DNA of 64,000 nt from the NCBI GenBank assembly GCA_903926565.1, contig CAIYJU010000122.1, positions 1 to 64,000 of the forward strand. The letters are read 5' to 3'. The notes below the pieces were generated by a model. It did no database searches. It worked only from the letters and a program-made list of their open reading frames with translations, and was not told the origin of the DNA. Positions 36,329-48,300 of this stretch are shown in pieces. The position numbers and the translations under genes are program-made. The DNA comes from an uncultured Bacteroidales bacterium (GTDB lineage: Bacteria; Bacteroidota; Bacteroidia; Bacteroidales; FEN-979). How positions within the stretch are numbered: the stretch's first letter is position 1; every line of letters starts with the position of its first letter.

Positions 36329-37429
36329 ATGTCACATAAATCAAAAATTACATTATCGGACGTGAAAGTGGTACTCAACATCTTCGCATTGATATTGCTG
36401 ATCGCTGCTATCGTGATGAGTAGCTGCACCAAAACCAAACCGGACCAGCAGGAGCCTCCGGTCGAAACCAGTGAAACACTTCGTTTTGTCTTCCTGGCCG
36501 ACAGCCGGGGCGACACGCTTACCTATCCGGTAAATGATACGGTGCTGACTGCCATCATCAGCCAGATCGGTGCGTTATCCCCCCGGCCGTCATTTGTGTT
36601 ATTCGGCGGCGATATGTCATACAGGGGGTGGATTCATAACAACTATACCTTCCAGGCGTGGGCAGACCTGTTCACACCCCTCACCAGCAATGGTATCACC
36701 CTCTACACCGCAATCGGCAATCACGAACTTTATCATGAACACTCATCCCTTGGTTTCTGGCTCCTCAACCAGCAAAAGTTCCAGGGTACCTTTAGCGGAA
36801 ATCCCGCCAACGGGCCGGCCGGACACGAGCACCTGGCCTATTCCTTCTCCTCGCCGGGGGCCAACTCCTTCTTTGCAGTATTGGATCCATATTTCATGTC
36901 CAAAGACACCACACTGCCCAAACACCTTGGGGGCAACATCGAATCCGCCGAGATGACCTGGCTGAAGGCACAGGTGGCCCAAACAAAGGCAACGCACAAA
37001 TTCCTTTTCATTCACACACCCTATTACTATATCTCTAAAGACACTGCCGAGCCGGCCTTTGCGAACCAGTCCTATACCGCACTCTGGTCCTTCCTTGATT
37101 CCAACAAGTTCGACCTCTATGCATGCGGACATTCGCATCTCTTTTCCCGAAGGACGATCGACAGCACTCTCCTTCCCTACCCGCAAACCACACCGCCAAC
37201 CCCAAAATGGAAGAACAATGTTGTTCAGCTTCTCAATGGAACATGCGGTGCCGGCCCCGATACAGGGACAATAGATCCTGCCGTCAAAACCGCATGGAAC
37301 ATATGCAATGACCCCAAAACCTATTATTTCAGCGTTGTTGACATCAACGGCAGCACCGTAAAAGTAACCAGTTACAAAGGTTGTACAGGGGCCTACACTT
37401 TGTTCGACACCTTCACAATCACAAAATAG
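36329..37429 (+). CDS. Calcineurin-like metallophosphoesterase lipoprotein
   Basis: The 366 residues have a hydrophobic N-terminus and a lipobox with C33 ('IVMSSCTK'). The metallophosphoesterase fold shows its metal-ligand motifs in order: 'FLADSRGD', 'FGGDMSYRG', 'IGNHELY', 'FIHTPYY' and 'CGHSHLFSRR'. It would hydrolyse phosphomonoesters or diesters in the periplasm or at the cell surface; the substrate cannot be told. A second phosphoesterase lipoprotein follows 58 bp downstream, and the two probably share a transcript starting after the double-hairpin repeat. Confidence 0.88.
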   Translation: MSHKSKITLSDVKVVLNIFALILLIAAIVMSSCTKTKPDQQEPPVETSETLRFVFLADSRGDTLTYPVNDTVLTAIISQIGALSPRPSFVLFGGDMSYRGWIHNNYTFQAWADLFTPLTSNGITLYTAIGNHELYHEHSSLGFWLLNQQKFQGTFSGNPANGPAGHEHLAYSFSSPGANSFFAVLDPYFMSKDTTLPKHLGGNIESAEMTWLKAQVAQTKATHKFLFIHTPYYYISKDTAEPAFANQSYTALWSFLDSNKFDLYACGHSHLFSRRTIDSTLLPYPQTTPPTPKWKNNVVQLLNGTCGAGPDTGTIDPAVKTAWNICNDPKTYYFSVVDINGSTVKVTSYKGCTGAYTLFDTFTITK

Positions 37430-37487
37430 CTTTTTATTAAAAAAGAATCGAATGGATCTGTACCACCTCCTGTTAAAATGACACCAG

Positions 37488-39146
37488 ATGAAAAACTTGC
37501 ACCGTGTTCCTTTGCTTTTGTTGCCGGCTCTCGTCAGCCTGCTTTTCCTCCAGCAATCCTGTAAAAAAAGCGACTCTTCCGTCGAGCCACTCTTTTTGAC
37601 TGTTAATTTACCACGGTCTGAATTCCACAACGATACATATTATTCGCTGAATTACCTGGAGCGATCAATCGAACTGGAATTCAGTATGCAGGTTGATTCG
37701 GCGACCGTTCCCGGGAATATCACTTTTTCTCACAAAGGAGGCCCCCTCGACATCATGTATAAAACCATAAGCTCGGGAAGAAAGGTTATTATCGTGCTGA
37801 AGGAAGATTTCCAGCTCCATGCCGGATGGAAGTACCTGGTTTCTGTCAAAACCGGGTTAAAATCTTTATCCGGCGCATCCCTTGCTTCAGACAAAACCAT
37901 TGAAGTAAGAACAAGCGCTAAACCGCTGGGTGCCGGTAACGACACCGTTGCCCGCAACTCAATTGTTTGTATCAGCGATATTCACCTCGGCGAACAAAGG
38001 TCGGTGAACCTGGGATATGGCTGGTTCAGTAAAAATGATGCAGCCCTCGAAAGTTTGCTCGATGTAATCCTTTCAGGCGGCCAGGTGCGTCAGCTCGTCA
38101 TTCTCGGTGACCTGTTCGACGGATGGGTTGTCCCATACAGGCTTTCTCCTTTTGACACGCCGGCCGGGGTCACCGACTCAAGATCATATTTTCTTTCCGT
38201 TGCAAATGCCCCGGTAAATATTGGCATTATCAATAAACTGAGGGCCATCGCCTCTGGTACGGGTACGCAGCTCATCTATATCCCCGGAAATCATGATATG
38301 CTTCTGACACAGGAGGTCCTTCAGGAGATCATCCCCGGAGTCGTCTGGATGGGTAATTCAGCCGGGCCCGGACATTACTCCCCGCTGGCAGAAATCACCA
38401 TGGAGCACGGTCACCGGTATGATTTCTTCAACTGTCCGCAACCACTTGCAAACCAGGGACATGTTCTCCCTCCGGGTTACTTTGTTTCAAGGCTTAATGC
38501 AGAGGGATCGATGGAATCGGGTGAGCCTAAATGGAAAGATACCAGGTCGGGCAACGGTGATGTTGAATTCCTCGCCGCCTGGACTGCGTCTATTGAGTAC
38601 CTTAAGATTAAATACGCCCTCACAGTTGCAGCCGATTCAGCCAACATCCTGATGGATGGTATTGATCAATATTCTCTCCCATTCAGCTACAACGGGGTAA
38701 GAGACATGTATGCCGAAAACATTGAAGCTGTGTGGCCGGCCACCCAAATCAGGAACAGTGTACCGGTTGCCATGCCGGTGCTGATGGCCATTCTGAATGG
38801 CAGCGTTGATCTCTATGCTACTGCTGCCTACGAATTTATGCAGTCACAGGCACCCCTGAAATATAAAATAGTTGCGTTCGGTCATACCCATAATCCCATG
38901 GTGAAGGTTTATCCGGCTGGTAAAAATTATACCGGCATCTATGCGAACACCGGTTCATGGGTTAACGCAGAATTCTCCTCCAAACCTGTACGAACATTCC
39001 TTGTTATCAAGCCTGCTGAGTGGACAGGGTCAGATCTTGATGTAGTCTCCCTGTTTCAGTACAATCACGACAGCGGAAGCGGAAACCCGGACCCTGGTTT
39101 CATACCGGTCCTGATATCAGAAGAGAGTATTGGCATATCTGAATAA
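37488..39146 (+). CDS. Metallophosphoesterase lipoprotein with Ig-like N-terminal domain
   Basis: The 552 residues start with a lipoprotein signal (C25 in 'FLQQSCKK'). Residues about 35-145 resemble a bacterial Ig-like (Big_5-type) domain ('SIELEFSMQVDSATVPGNIT', 'LHAGWKYLVSVKTGLKSLSG'). The catalytic part has 'CISDIHLGE', 'ILGDLFDGW', 'IPGNHDML', 'MEHGHRYDFFN' and 'AFGHTHNPM', closest in pattern to LpxH-like and other calcineurin-type phosphoesterases. It is extracytoplasmic, so it is not the cytoplasmic LpxH. It differs clearly from the upstream phosphoesterase, so the pair is not a recent duplication. Confidence 0.85.
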   Translation: MKNLHRVPLLLLPALVSLLFLQQSCKKSDSSVEPLFLTVNLPRSEFHNDTYYSLNYLERSIELEFSMQVDSATVPGNITFSHKGGPLDIMYKTISSGRKVIIVLKEDFQLHAGWKYLVSVKTGLKSLSGASLASDKTIEVRTSAKPLGAGNDTVARNSIVCISDIHLGEQRSVNLGYGWFSKNDAALESLLDVILSGGQVRQLVILGDLFDGWVVPYRLSPFDTPAGVTDSRSYFLSVANAPVNIGIINKLRAIASGTGTQLIYIPGNHDMLLTQEVLQEIIPGVVWMGNSAGPGHYSPLAEITMEHGHRYDFFNCPQPLANQGHVLPPGYFVSRLNAEGSMESGEPKWKDTRSGNGDVEFLAAWTASIEYLKIKYALTVAADSANILMDGIDQYSLPFSYNGVRDMYAENIEAVWPATQIRNSVPVAMPVLMAILNGSVDLYATAAYEFMQSQAPLKYKIVAFGHTHNPMVKVYPAGKNYTGIYANTGSWVNAEFSSKPVRTFLVIKPAEWTGSDLDVVSLFQYNHDSGSGNPDPGFIPVLISEESIGISE

Positions 39147-39182
39147 ATACCAGCTAAACAATCAGTAAACAAACGTAGCCGT

Positions 39183-42017
39183 ATGAAAAACAAATACATT
39201 TTCCTGCTTGTTGTATGTCCCGTATTGCTTGTTATTTGTTGTTTGCATTTGCACGATTCAACCTCTTTTGCAAACCTTAAAACAGGAAATGAACCGGGGA
39301 AGAAACAGAAAAAAATGTCAAAGGCCGGACTGCTTGCCATGCAGACCGATTACCAGTTTTCCAAACTCCGGAACCCGAAAACCGGCATGATTCCTTTGGG
39401 CATCCGTGCGAAAGAGCTTGACTTTGTGTCAAGGGTCCCGGTACATTCAGAAAAACAGGGCCAATCCTGGAACTGGCGCGGTCCGGCCAACATCGGCGGG
39501 CGCATGCTGTGCATCACGATTGATGTTGACAACGAGAACCACCTGCTTGCCGGCAGCGCTTCCGGGGGCATGTGGGAATCGAACGATCGCGGGCTGAGCT
39601 GGCATAAAACCACCGCTCCAGATGCAGAGCAGAGTGCAACCTGCCTGGTTCAGGACAGGCGGCCCGGCAAACATCATACCTGGTATTACGGTACAGGTGA
39701 AATGCTTAGTACCACCGACCGGAACATCAGCACCAATGCACGTACACTCGGTATCGGCAACGGGATTTATAAATCGACCGACAACGGGGCAACCTGGCAA
39801 CCCCTTGCCGCAACCCAGGGAGGATCAGGGGCATACCTGGACGAGGTTTTCCAGGGGGTCTGGCGGATTGTGACTGATCCTGTAAGAACGGATAAGGACA
39901 TTGTGTATGCTGCATGCTACGGGGCCATCATGCGATCAGAGAATGGCGGAACAAGCTGGACGATGGTACTGGGCGACCTGGAAAACAAATCCTTTTCAAG
40001 CGACCTGGCGATTACCGCCGACGGGGTCCTCTATGCTGCACTTGGAAGTTTTTGCATGTCGGTTCAGCCTCCCGGCAAAGCCGGCATCTGGAGGTCATCA
40101 GATGGAATAAACTGGGAAAAAATCACACCGGCAGGCTTTCCGAATGACAATCGTGTTACCAGGCTGGCTGTCGCTCCATCAAATGAAAAGGTGATGTATG
40201 TTTTTACAGAATCTCAAAACCCGGACCTGAACCCGTTTAACGGGTATACCAATACCCTGAATACATTCTGGAAGATGACGTGGAATCAAACTTCCAATTC
40301 GGCAATATGGGAGAACCGCACCCGTGGCATGCATGGAGGCGGTGACGGAAATATCAATAATTTTCCCTATTCGCTGGTGGTCTATGGCGGGTATTGTTTC
40401 ACCATGGGGGTTAAACCCGATGATGAAAATGTTGTCTTCATGGGTGGAATGAACATGTACCGGTCGGAGAATGGCTTTGCCGACAGCCTGATGACCACCT
40501 ACGTGGGCGGCTACCCTTACGACATGGATTCCCTCCACCAGCTTCATCCCGACCAGCATGGGATTACCTTTCTTCCATCAAACCCGGATGTGATGTTCCT
40601 GGCCAATGACGGCGGGATATACATGACACCGGACTGCATGGCCGACAGCAGCCGCATGTACTGGCAAAGACTGAACTACAAACTGACCACCACCCAGTTT
40701 TACAGCATTGCCATCGATCACGGTTCTACCGGGGACGACTGGATTCTTGGCGGATTGCAGGATAACAACTGGTACTATACTGTCACTGATAACCCGGCTG
40801 AATTATGGTTCGACATCAACATCTGTTATGATGGTTTTGCCACTTGTGTTGCACCCAACTGGGAGTATTGTGCGATCTCCGCCTACAGCGGGAATATCTG
40901 GACTACCCGGTTTGACAATGCCATGCATGCCAAAGACATTTTCCCGCAACTACCCGACACGCTTTTAAAATATTACGATCCGGTGATGGGCAGCAACTCA
41001 CTGTTCCCGTTTTACCAGAACTTTGCCCTGGATCCGGTTCGTTATGAAACATTCTACCTGCCAACCATTACAAGCATCTGGCGGAAAGACAATCTGAAGA
41101 CTGCAGCCTACGACTCCAGCCTCAGGAATGCGGGCTGGAGTCATTTAAGCAATGTGAATGTCGGTGCTGCTTCAACGATCAGCTTTCTCTCAGTGTCCGC
41201 CTTCCCTCCCAACCGGCTGTATTACGGAACGAACCTGGGGAAAGTATACCGGCTCGATAATGCAAATACCGGGAATCCTGTTCCCACAGAAATTACAGGC
41301 AGCGGATTCCCTGTCAATGCCTTTGTTGCCGACATAGACATCGATCCCGACAATGCCGACCGGCTGATGGTGACTTTTTCAAATTATGGCGTTCAAAGCC
41401 TCTTTCATTCATCAGATGGAGGCACTACATGGACGGCTGTTGGCGGCAATCTTGAGGAATTCGCCGATGGATCAGGAAACGGCCCGTCGGTAAGGTGCAC
41501 CAAAAAGCTGATGTACAAGGGTAAAAAAATCATTTTTGCCGGAACCTCCTGTGGTTTGTTCTCAACCACCGAACTGAACGGTGACTCCACCTTCTGGGCG
41601 AAAGAAGGGGCAAACTCCATTGGAAATGTGATCGTCGACATGGTCGATGCCCGGCAAACCGACGGTTTTATTGCCATAGGAACCCATGGTAACGGCGTGT
41701 ACAGCGCCTTTTATGATCCTTCGGCGGGAATTGGTGAATCCAATATGCATCAATCGCTGCAGGTTGGAAATCTTTTCCCGAACCCGGTCCGGGATATGTC
41801 AAAGGTGGAGGTGAGTTCAGAAAAAACGCTTCACCTCAAAACCAACCTGTATTCAAATGCAGGGACCCTGGTTAAAGCCTTTGCAGAGAAAACCATTCAT
41901 CCCGGGAAACAAACTCTTTCCTTTCAGTTCAAAGGTCTTCCCGATGGAGTCTATTACCTGGTTTTTGATGACGGGAACGGGCGGGTTGTAAGAAAGGTAA
42001 TTAAAAGTGAACTTTGA
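39183..42017 (+). CDS. BNR/sortilin-like repeat T9SS protein
   Basis: The 944 residues begin with a hydrophobic segment (about 6-24) and a Lys-rich stretch. From about 95 to 850 there are Asp-box motifs ('SNDRGLSWHK', 'STDNGATWQP', 'SENGGTSWTM', 'SSDGINWEK', 'SSDGGTTWTA') typical of VPS10/sialidase-like propellers, with 'GNNGVYSAFY'-like closing strands. The last 75 residues ('LFPNPVRDMSKVE', 'GLPDGVYYLVFDD') are a T9SS sorting domain. It shares its layout and the 'GGRM/GGRT' entry motif with the protein at 8519-11284. It lies 36 bp after the second phosphoesterase gene. Confidence 0.8.
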   Translation: MKNKYIFLLVVCPVLLVICCLHLHDSTSFANLKTGNEPGKKQKKMSKAGLLAMQTDYQFSKLRNPKTGMIPLGIRAKELDFVSRVPVHSEKQGQSWNWRGPANIGGRMLCITIDVDNENHLLAGSASGGMWESNDRGLSWHKTTAPDAEQSATCLVQDRRPGKHHTWYYGTGEMLSTTDRNISTNARTLGIGNGIYKSTDNGATWQPLAATQGGSGAYLDEVFQGVWRIVTDPVRTDKDIVYAACYGAIMRSENGGTSWTMVLGDLENKSFSSDLAITADGVLYAALGSFCMSVQPPGKAGIWRSSDGINWEKITPAGFPNDNRVTRLAVAPSNEKVMYVFTESQNPDLNPFNGYTNTLNTFWKMTWNQTSNSAIWENRTRGMHGGGDGNINNFPYSLVVYGGYCFTMGVKPDDENVVFMGGMNMYRSENGFADSLMTTYVGGYPYDMDSLHQLHPDQHGITFLPSNPDVMFLANDGGIYMTPDCMADSSRMYWQRLNYKLTTTQFYSIAIDHGSTGDDWILGGLQDNNWYYTVTDNPAELWFDINICYDGFATCVAPNWEYCAISAYSGNIWTTRFDNAMHAKDIFPQLPDTLLKYYDPVMGSNSLFPFYQNFALDPVRYETFYLPTITSIWRKDNLKTAAYDSSLRNAGWSHLSNVNVGAASTISFLSVSAFPPNRLYYGTNLGKVYRLDNANTGNPVPTEITGSGFPVNAFVADIDIDPDNADRLMVTFSNYGVQSLFHSSDGGTTWTAVGGNLEEFADGSGNGPSVRCTKKLMYKGKKIIFAGTSCGLFSTTELNGDSTFWAKEGANSIGNVIVDMVDARQTDGFIAIGTHGNGVYSAFYDPSAGIGESNMHQSLQVGNLFPNPVRDMSKVEVSSEKTLHLKTNLYSNAGTLVKAFAEKTIHPGKQTLSFQFKGLPDGVYYLVFDDGNGRVVRKVIKSEL

Positions 42018-42161
42018 CAGTAATTCCCTTTTTATCGTAATCCCGCTGGTCTATTATAGCATGTTTCACTGAGAACCACATTAAATTTTTCCCTATCCTC
42101 CAAAAGAGACCTTCCAGGTTTTAAAAACCTGGAAGGTCTGAACCCGGAAGGTCTGAAAAAG

Positions 42162-42196
42162 AAAAACCCTGATGCTGTTATGGTTCAGGGTTTTTT
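42162..42196 (+). terminator. Terminator-like hairpin, copy B
   Basis: An 11-bp perfect stem (aaaaaccctga / tcagggttttt) with a 12-base loop and a following T; it would end transcription of the phosphoesterase-BNR group. Confidence 0.7.
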
Positions 42197-42199
42197 AAT

Positions 42200-42207
42200 T
42201 AGATTTG
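42200..42207 (+). promoter_or_regulatory. Candidate -7 box for the giant kinase operon
   Basis: TAGATTTG directly follows the terminator hairpin, 111 bp before the ATG at 42318. Confidence 0.4.
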
Positions 42208-42317
42208 TTAAATAAATAGTCCATTCCGATACCTGCATCAGCAAACAGAGGGCTGTCACTAAATGAAAAGACCATTATCTGTTGAGATTAGTCTGACCGA
42301 CAAGCAATTAGTACCAA

Positions 42318-45300
42318 ATGAAACACACCGGCAATAAATCAGAAGCTTCCATCCTGCGCCAAAAGGCAGAAGGATTGCTGCAAAACAGACCGACGAAAAC
42401 AGCTTCACAACTTTCGGAGTCAGAAATACTTAAGCTTTACCACGACCTGGAGGTACACGATATTGAGCTTACCCTGCTGAATGATGAACTTCTGCTGGCT
42501 AAGGAGCAGGCAGATGAGACCTCAAGGAAATACACCGAATTATATGATTTTGCGCCCTCCGGTTATTTCACCATTTCACGCGAAGGTAAAATTCTTGAAC
42601 TAAACCTCACAGGAGCACAATTGCTCGGGCAGAACCGCTCGGGTCTAATAAACAGTTCATTCCAAAATTTTATTTCGGAAATGACTAAACCATTTTTTAA
42701 CCTGTTCCTGAATAAAACATTTAAAGGCAAAACCAAACAAACCTGTGAAGTAGCCCTGTCGAAAGACAGCAATCCGCAATCTTATCTTCACCTCACAGGC
42801 ATCATCGCAGGGAAAGAAGAACAATGCCTCATCACAGCCACCGATATTACGAACCGGGTCCGGGAAGAAGAGAGCCTGCGTCAGAGCGAAGAGCGCTACC
42901 GGGCTATTTTCGAAAACAATCATTCCATCATGCTGCTGATTGATCCTGAAAACGGTGCAATCAAAGATGTAAATTCGGCTGCATGCGATTATTACGGCTG
43001 GTCTCACAATGAATTTTGCAGAAAAAATATTTCGGAGATCAACACGATTTCTGATGAAGAGGTGAAACATGAAATGTTTTTAGCATTTAAGGAAAACAGA
43101 TCCTATTACTTCTTTAAACACCGTTTGAAAAATGGTGAATTGCGTGATGTGGAAGTTGCATCGGGCCCTGTTCAGTTTCACGGCTCAACACTCCTGTATT
43201 CAATTGTTCACGACATCACCGACCGGAAAACTGCCGAAATTGCATTGAAGGAGCGTGAATTGCAATACCGTCAACTGGCTGATTCCGGACAGGCGCTTAT
43301 CTGGACTGCCACTCCCGATAAAAAATGCAACTATTTCAATCAGGTCTGGCTGAATTTTACTGGCAGGAGCATTGAACAGGAGCTGGGCGATGGCTGGGCC
43401 GAAGGGATTCACCCCGACGATCTTGACCGTTGTTTAACTATCTTCTCAACTTCGTTTGACCAGCGTAAGTCATTCAGTATGGAATACCGGCTGCGCCGTC
43501 ACGATGGTGTCTATCGCTGGTTATTGGATGATGGCACGCCCAGTTTCAACATCCATGGAACTTTTATTGGATACATCGGTCATTGCCTGGATATAAACGA
43601 GCAGAAACAGGCAGAGGATAAGTTAACGGCCCAGACGCTCCTCCTCACAAACCTTATCATCAACATGGAGGAAGGGATCCTGCTGGAAGATTCTGACCGT
43701 AAAATCCTGCTGACAAACCAGTTGTTTTGCGACATGTTTGGCATACCGGCACCTCCCGCCGCACTTATCGGGTCAGACTGTTCGGAATCTGCCGAACAAA
43801 GCAAACACCTCTTCAGGAGTCCTGCCAAATTCGTGGCTGATCTTGAAATCATTCTTGCAGAGAAAAAAACTGTTCTGAACGATGTACTTGAGCTGGCAGA
43901 CGGAAGGAGTTTTGAACGTGATTACATTCCGACATACCTTGACCGGCAATACACCGGGCACTTGTGGAAATACCGCGACATAACCGAGCGCGAGCAATCA
44001 GAAAACCGGTTAAAGGAGAGTGAGGGGAAGTTCCGGAATATCACCGAGCAAACAGACGACCTGATCGCAATTGCAGATAAAAACGGGGTTATCATCTATG
44101 CATCTTCATCATCTGAAGCTCTCTTTCATATTTCACCGGAGGAGATGTGTGGTCGCAATTTCGCTGAATTTGTCGAAGATTCAGATATGAACAGGGCTCT
44201 TGGGGAATTCAGCAAATGCATACAGGGTCTTGGCAGGGTTCAGAATGCCGAATTCCGGTTGAAGCGCAGTGATGGCAGCCTGTTTACAGGGGAGGTAAAT
44301 GCTTCACTGTTTCAAACCCATCCTCATGACGGGGTCCTGGTTATCGTCCGCAACATCGATGAAAGAAAAGCAAATGAAGCAGCATTAAGAAAATTATCAC
44401 TGGCAATTGAACAAAGTCCTGTCAGTATTGTCATTACCGATCTTAACGGGATCATTGAATATGCAAATGCAAAGGCGTGTGAAACTTCCGGCTACCCGCT
44501 CAGGGAACTGTTTGGAAGCAATCCGCGGGTCCTGAAATCAGAAACAACATCTTCCGACGACTACAAGCAACTATGGGACACCATCATCTCCGGCCAGGAG
44601 TGGAAGGGTGTTTTTCATAATAAAAATAAAAACGGTGAACTGTATTGGGAATCTGCAACCATAAGCCCCATTTCCGATAACACCGGTAAAATCACCCATT
44701 ACCTGGCAGTGAAAGAAGATATTACCGAACGAAAACAAGCGGAGGAGGCTTTGAAGACCAGTGAGGCGGCGCTCAATTATGCACAGGAGATTGCACGGAT
44801 GGGCAGCTGGGAAATGGATATGATCAACAATAAATACTGGTGGTCCGACAACAATTACCGTTTAATCGGGATTCAACCGGGTGACATGACGGTTTCTATC
44901 GACCTTTTCAAGAATATGGTGTACCCTGATGATTTGTCTCTTTTAAATGAAACGGTCGAGAACTCCATTATGAATAAAAAGGCGGTGACCGTCGATTTCA
45001 GGGTTGTGATGCCAGATGGCAGGATAAGATGGATCGAAAACAATATTGTTCCTGTATTTGACAGGGAAACGCTACTGTCGGTGAAAGGAATCAACATCGA
45101 TATTACGGAGAAAAAGCAGGCTGAATCTGAAATTCTCCGCCTGAATGCAGACCTTGAGGAGACAATAAAGAAAAGGACGTTGCAACTTTCCGAAACCAAT
45201 GAAAACCTCGAAAAAGAGATTGGAACCCGTTTGCTGGCCGAACTGGAACTTGACAGAGAAAAACAACGGCTTGCGTCCATCATAGAGGGTACCGATGTCG

Positions 45301-48300
45301 GAACCTGGGAGTGGAATATTCAGACCGGCGAAACCATTTTCAATGAACGATGGGCCGAAATTATAGGTTATACGCTGGATGAAATCTCCCCGGTAAGCAT
45401 CGAAACCTGGATGAAATTTGCACATCCTGACGATCTTAAAATGTCAGGCGAATTATTGGAAAAACACTTTGCAGGCGAATCAGACCACTATACCTTTGAA
45501 TCGAGAATGAAACATAAGAATGGCACCTGGGTATGGGTTTTAGACCGGGGAAAAGTTCATTCCCGGGACCTTGAAGGGAAGCCACTTCTGATGTCCGGCA
45601 CACACCAGGATATATCCGAGCGAAAACGATCTGCAGAATTCCAGACTGAACTTTTGCATTTGTCAGTTCAGGTGACCGGTATCCCTATTTCTGAAATCCC
45701 TGCCGCGCTTAATCATGCACTTAAACGAATCGCGGATTTCCTTTCTGCCGACAGGGCATACATCTTTGAGATAGACCTGGAAGAGAACCTCATGAGCAAT
45801 ACCTATGAATGGTGCCGAAAGGGCATTCAACCTGAAATTGAAACCCTTCAGAATATCCCTTGCAATCATTTGCCCATGTGGTTTGATCAATTTACCCGGA
45901 ATGAGCCCCTCCTCATTCGGTCGGTTAACGATTTGCCGGAAACCTGGAGCACTGAACGTGAACATTTTACACAACAGGGAATCCAATCATTGATATTAAT
46001 TCCCATGTTGATTGACAACCGGCTGGATGGATTTGTCGGACTTGATAACGTTGAAAACAAAAGGGATTATACCAATTCGGAAATAAACATATTAAAGGTT
46101 TGGAGCAACATGCTTGCCAGTTTGATCAGCCATCAGAAGAAAGAAGACCTTCTTGAACAAACCCGCAGAAACTACGAAACCTTCTTCAACACCATCGATG
46201 ATTTTCTTTTTGTGCTTGGTGAAAAAGGTGACATCCTGCATACCAATACAACGGTAACCCGGAGGCTCGGGTATGACTCCGAAGAGTTGATGGGGCAATC
46301 TGTGCTTATGGTTCATCCGCCTGAACGCCGCGAAGAAGCCGGGCGCATCGTTGGAGAGATGCTTGCCGGAACAGCCGAATTCTGCCCTGTACCCCTTGTT
46401 ACAAAAGCCGGGGATTACCTCTCCGTTGAAACAAAGGTAAAACCCGGCTTCTGGGATGGGAAGCCGGTAATTTTTGGCGTTACCAAAGATGTTTCGAAAA
46501 TCAAACTGTCAGAAGAAAAGTTTTCGAAAGCTTTCCAGTTAAACGGCGCACTGGTGGCAATTTCAGACTTCGACGGCAGGTTTATCGATGTCAATGATAC
46601 TTTTTTGAAAACGCTGGGTTATTCCCGTGAAGAGGTTATCGGAAACACTTCCCTGTCACTTCAAATGTTTGTTGATCCGGCAAGTAGAGCTGCAGCAGCA
46701 GACAGCGTAAAACAAGGTCATCCTGTCAAGGATCTGGAACTGCTTGTAAAAACAAAATCCGGTGAGATTAAAGTAGGGCTCTACTCAATTGATTCAATTC
46801 ATATTGGAAAAGATTTGTGTTTGTTAACGATGATGATCGATATCACTGAACGAAAACAGGCAGAACAAGCAGTTCTTGACAGTGAAATCAAACAAAGCAC
46901 ACTGATCTCCAACATTTCGGATGTCATTGGCATTATGGGAGTTGATGGTGTAATGAAGTACAAGAGTCCGAATATTGAAAAATATTTCGGCTGGCAGCCG
47001 AATGATCTGGAGGGTACAAATGGGTGGTTAACAGTTCATCCCAAGGACCGGGAGCGACTTAAAACAGTGTTTATTGACCTTCTTAAAAAGGATAATTCTT
47101 CAGCAACAGTTGAATACGATTACCTGTGTAAAGACGGGAGTTATAAACCGATTGAATTAACAGCGATCAATCTCGTGAACAATACTGTAATCAATGGTGT
47201 TTTACTCAATTATCATGACATAACTGAACGAAAACATGCCGAGGCGGAATTGCTTGACAGTGAGACGCGGTTTTCTCTTTTCATGGACTATCTTCCGGCT
47301 GTGGTGTTTTTAAAAGACCATGAAGGCCGAACCTTATTCGTTAACCAGTATATGGAGGATGCTTTTGGCGCCTCCGGATGGGTGGGAAAGACCATGCTGG
47401 AAGTTTTCCCGGATGAATTGGGCGAAAAGCTGGTGTCTGATGATATATCTTCAATGGAGTTGGGGTATCAGAAAATTGAAGAAAGGCTGGTTCAGCTGGA
47501 TGGGAAACTGCACCATTATGAAACACAAAAGTTCACCATCGACCGGCCTGGCAAGGAACCCTTGCTTGCAGGAATATCGCTCGATATTACCGACCGCAAG
47601 CGGGCAGAAGAGGAGATCCTTAAATCAAAAGACGAGGCCGAAAAGGCAAACCTTGCTAAAAGTGAATTCCTGTCGCGCATGAGCCATGAGCTGCGGACAC
47701 CCATGAACTCGATTCTTGGCTTTGCACAATTGCTGAATATGGGTGAACTCAATCCCAAACAGAAGAAAGGGATCAATCATATTTTAAACAGCGGAAAACA
47801 CCTGCTCGGGCTGATCGATGAAGTTCTCGACATCTCACGCATCGAATCGGGGAGGCTCTCACTTTTTCCCGAACCGGTTTTGCTGAGCGGCATTGTTGCA
47901 GAAACAATCGACACGGTTCAGCCACTTGCCGATGCCAGAAAACTGAGACTTGAACTGGTAAATTCACCTGCGACCCAACTTTTTGTAATGACCGACAAGA
48001 AGCTGTTAAAACAGGTGCTGATAAACCTGCTGAACAATGCCATAAAGTATAACACGGAGGGCGGTTCTGTCAAAATTAACATGGAAGCACTGCACCCGGA
48101 TGACCCGCATTTTGGTTCTGTCCGTATTGCGGTTACTGATACCGGTTTGGGAATCCCGGCTGAGGATATTCCGAAAATTTTCGCCCCCTTTGAACGGATA
48201 GGCGCTGAAAAATCCCAAACTGAAGGAACAGGACTGGGACTGGCCGTCGTTAAAAAAATCATGGATGCGATGGAAGGAGCGGTTGGTGTTGAAAGTATTG

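Larger units (their letters stand above)
42107..42207. repeat. Double-hairpin punctuation repeat, copy B
   Basis: It has the same order as copy A: a 33-bp hairpin ('agaccttccaggttt'...'aaacctggaaggtct'), a slightly longer spacer, a terminator hairpin (loop sharing 'ctgttatgg' with copy A) and TAGATTTG. It occupies part of the 300-bp gap 42018-42317; the remainder of that gap shows nothing else. Confidence 0.85.

Noticed and set aside
36743-37630. 295-codon minus-strand frame
   Set aside because: It lies opposite two well-supported phosphoesterase genes and shows no motif, signal or plausible composition.
36178-42207. A transposon bounded by the double-hairpin units
   Set aside because: No transposase or integrase lies between them, and the units are direct rather than inverted; kept only as a possible recombination cassette.
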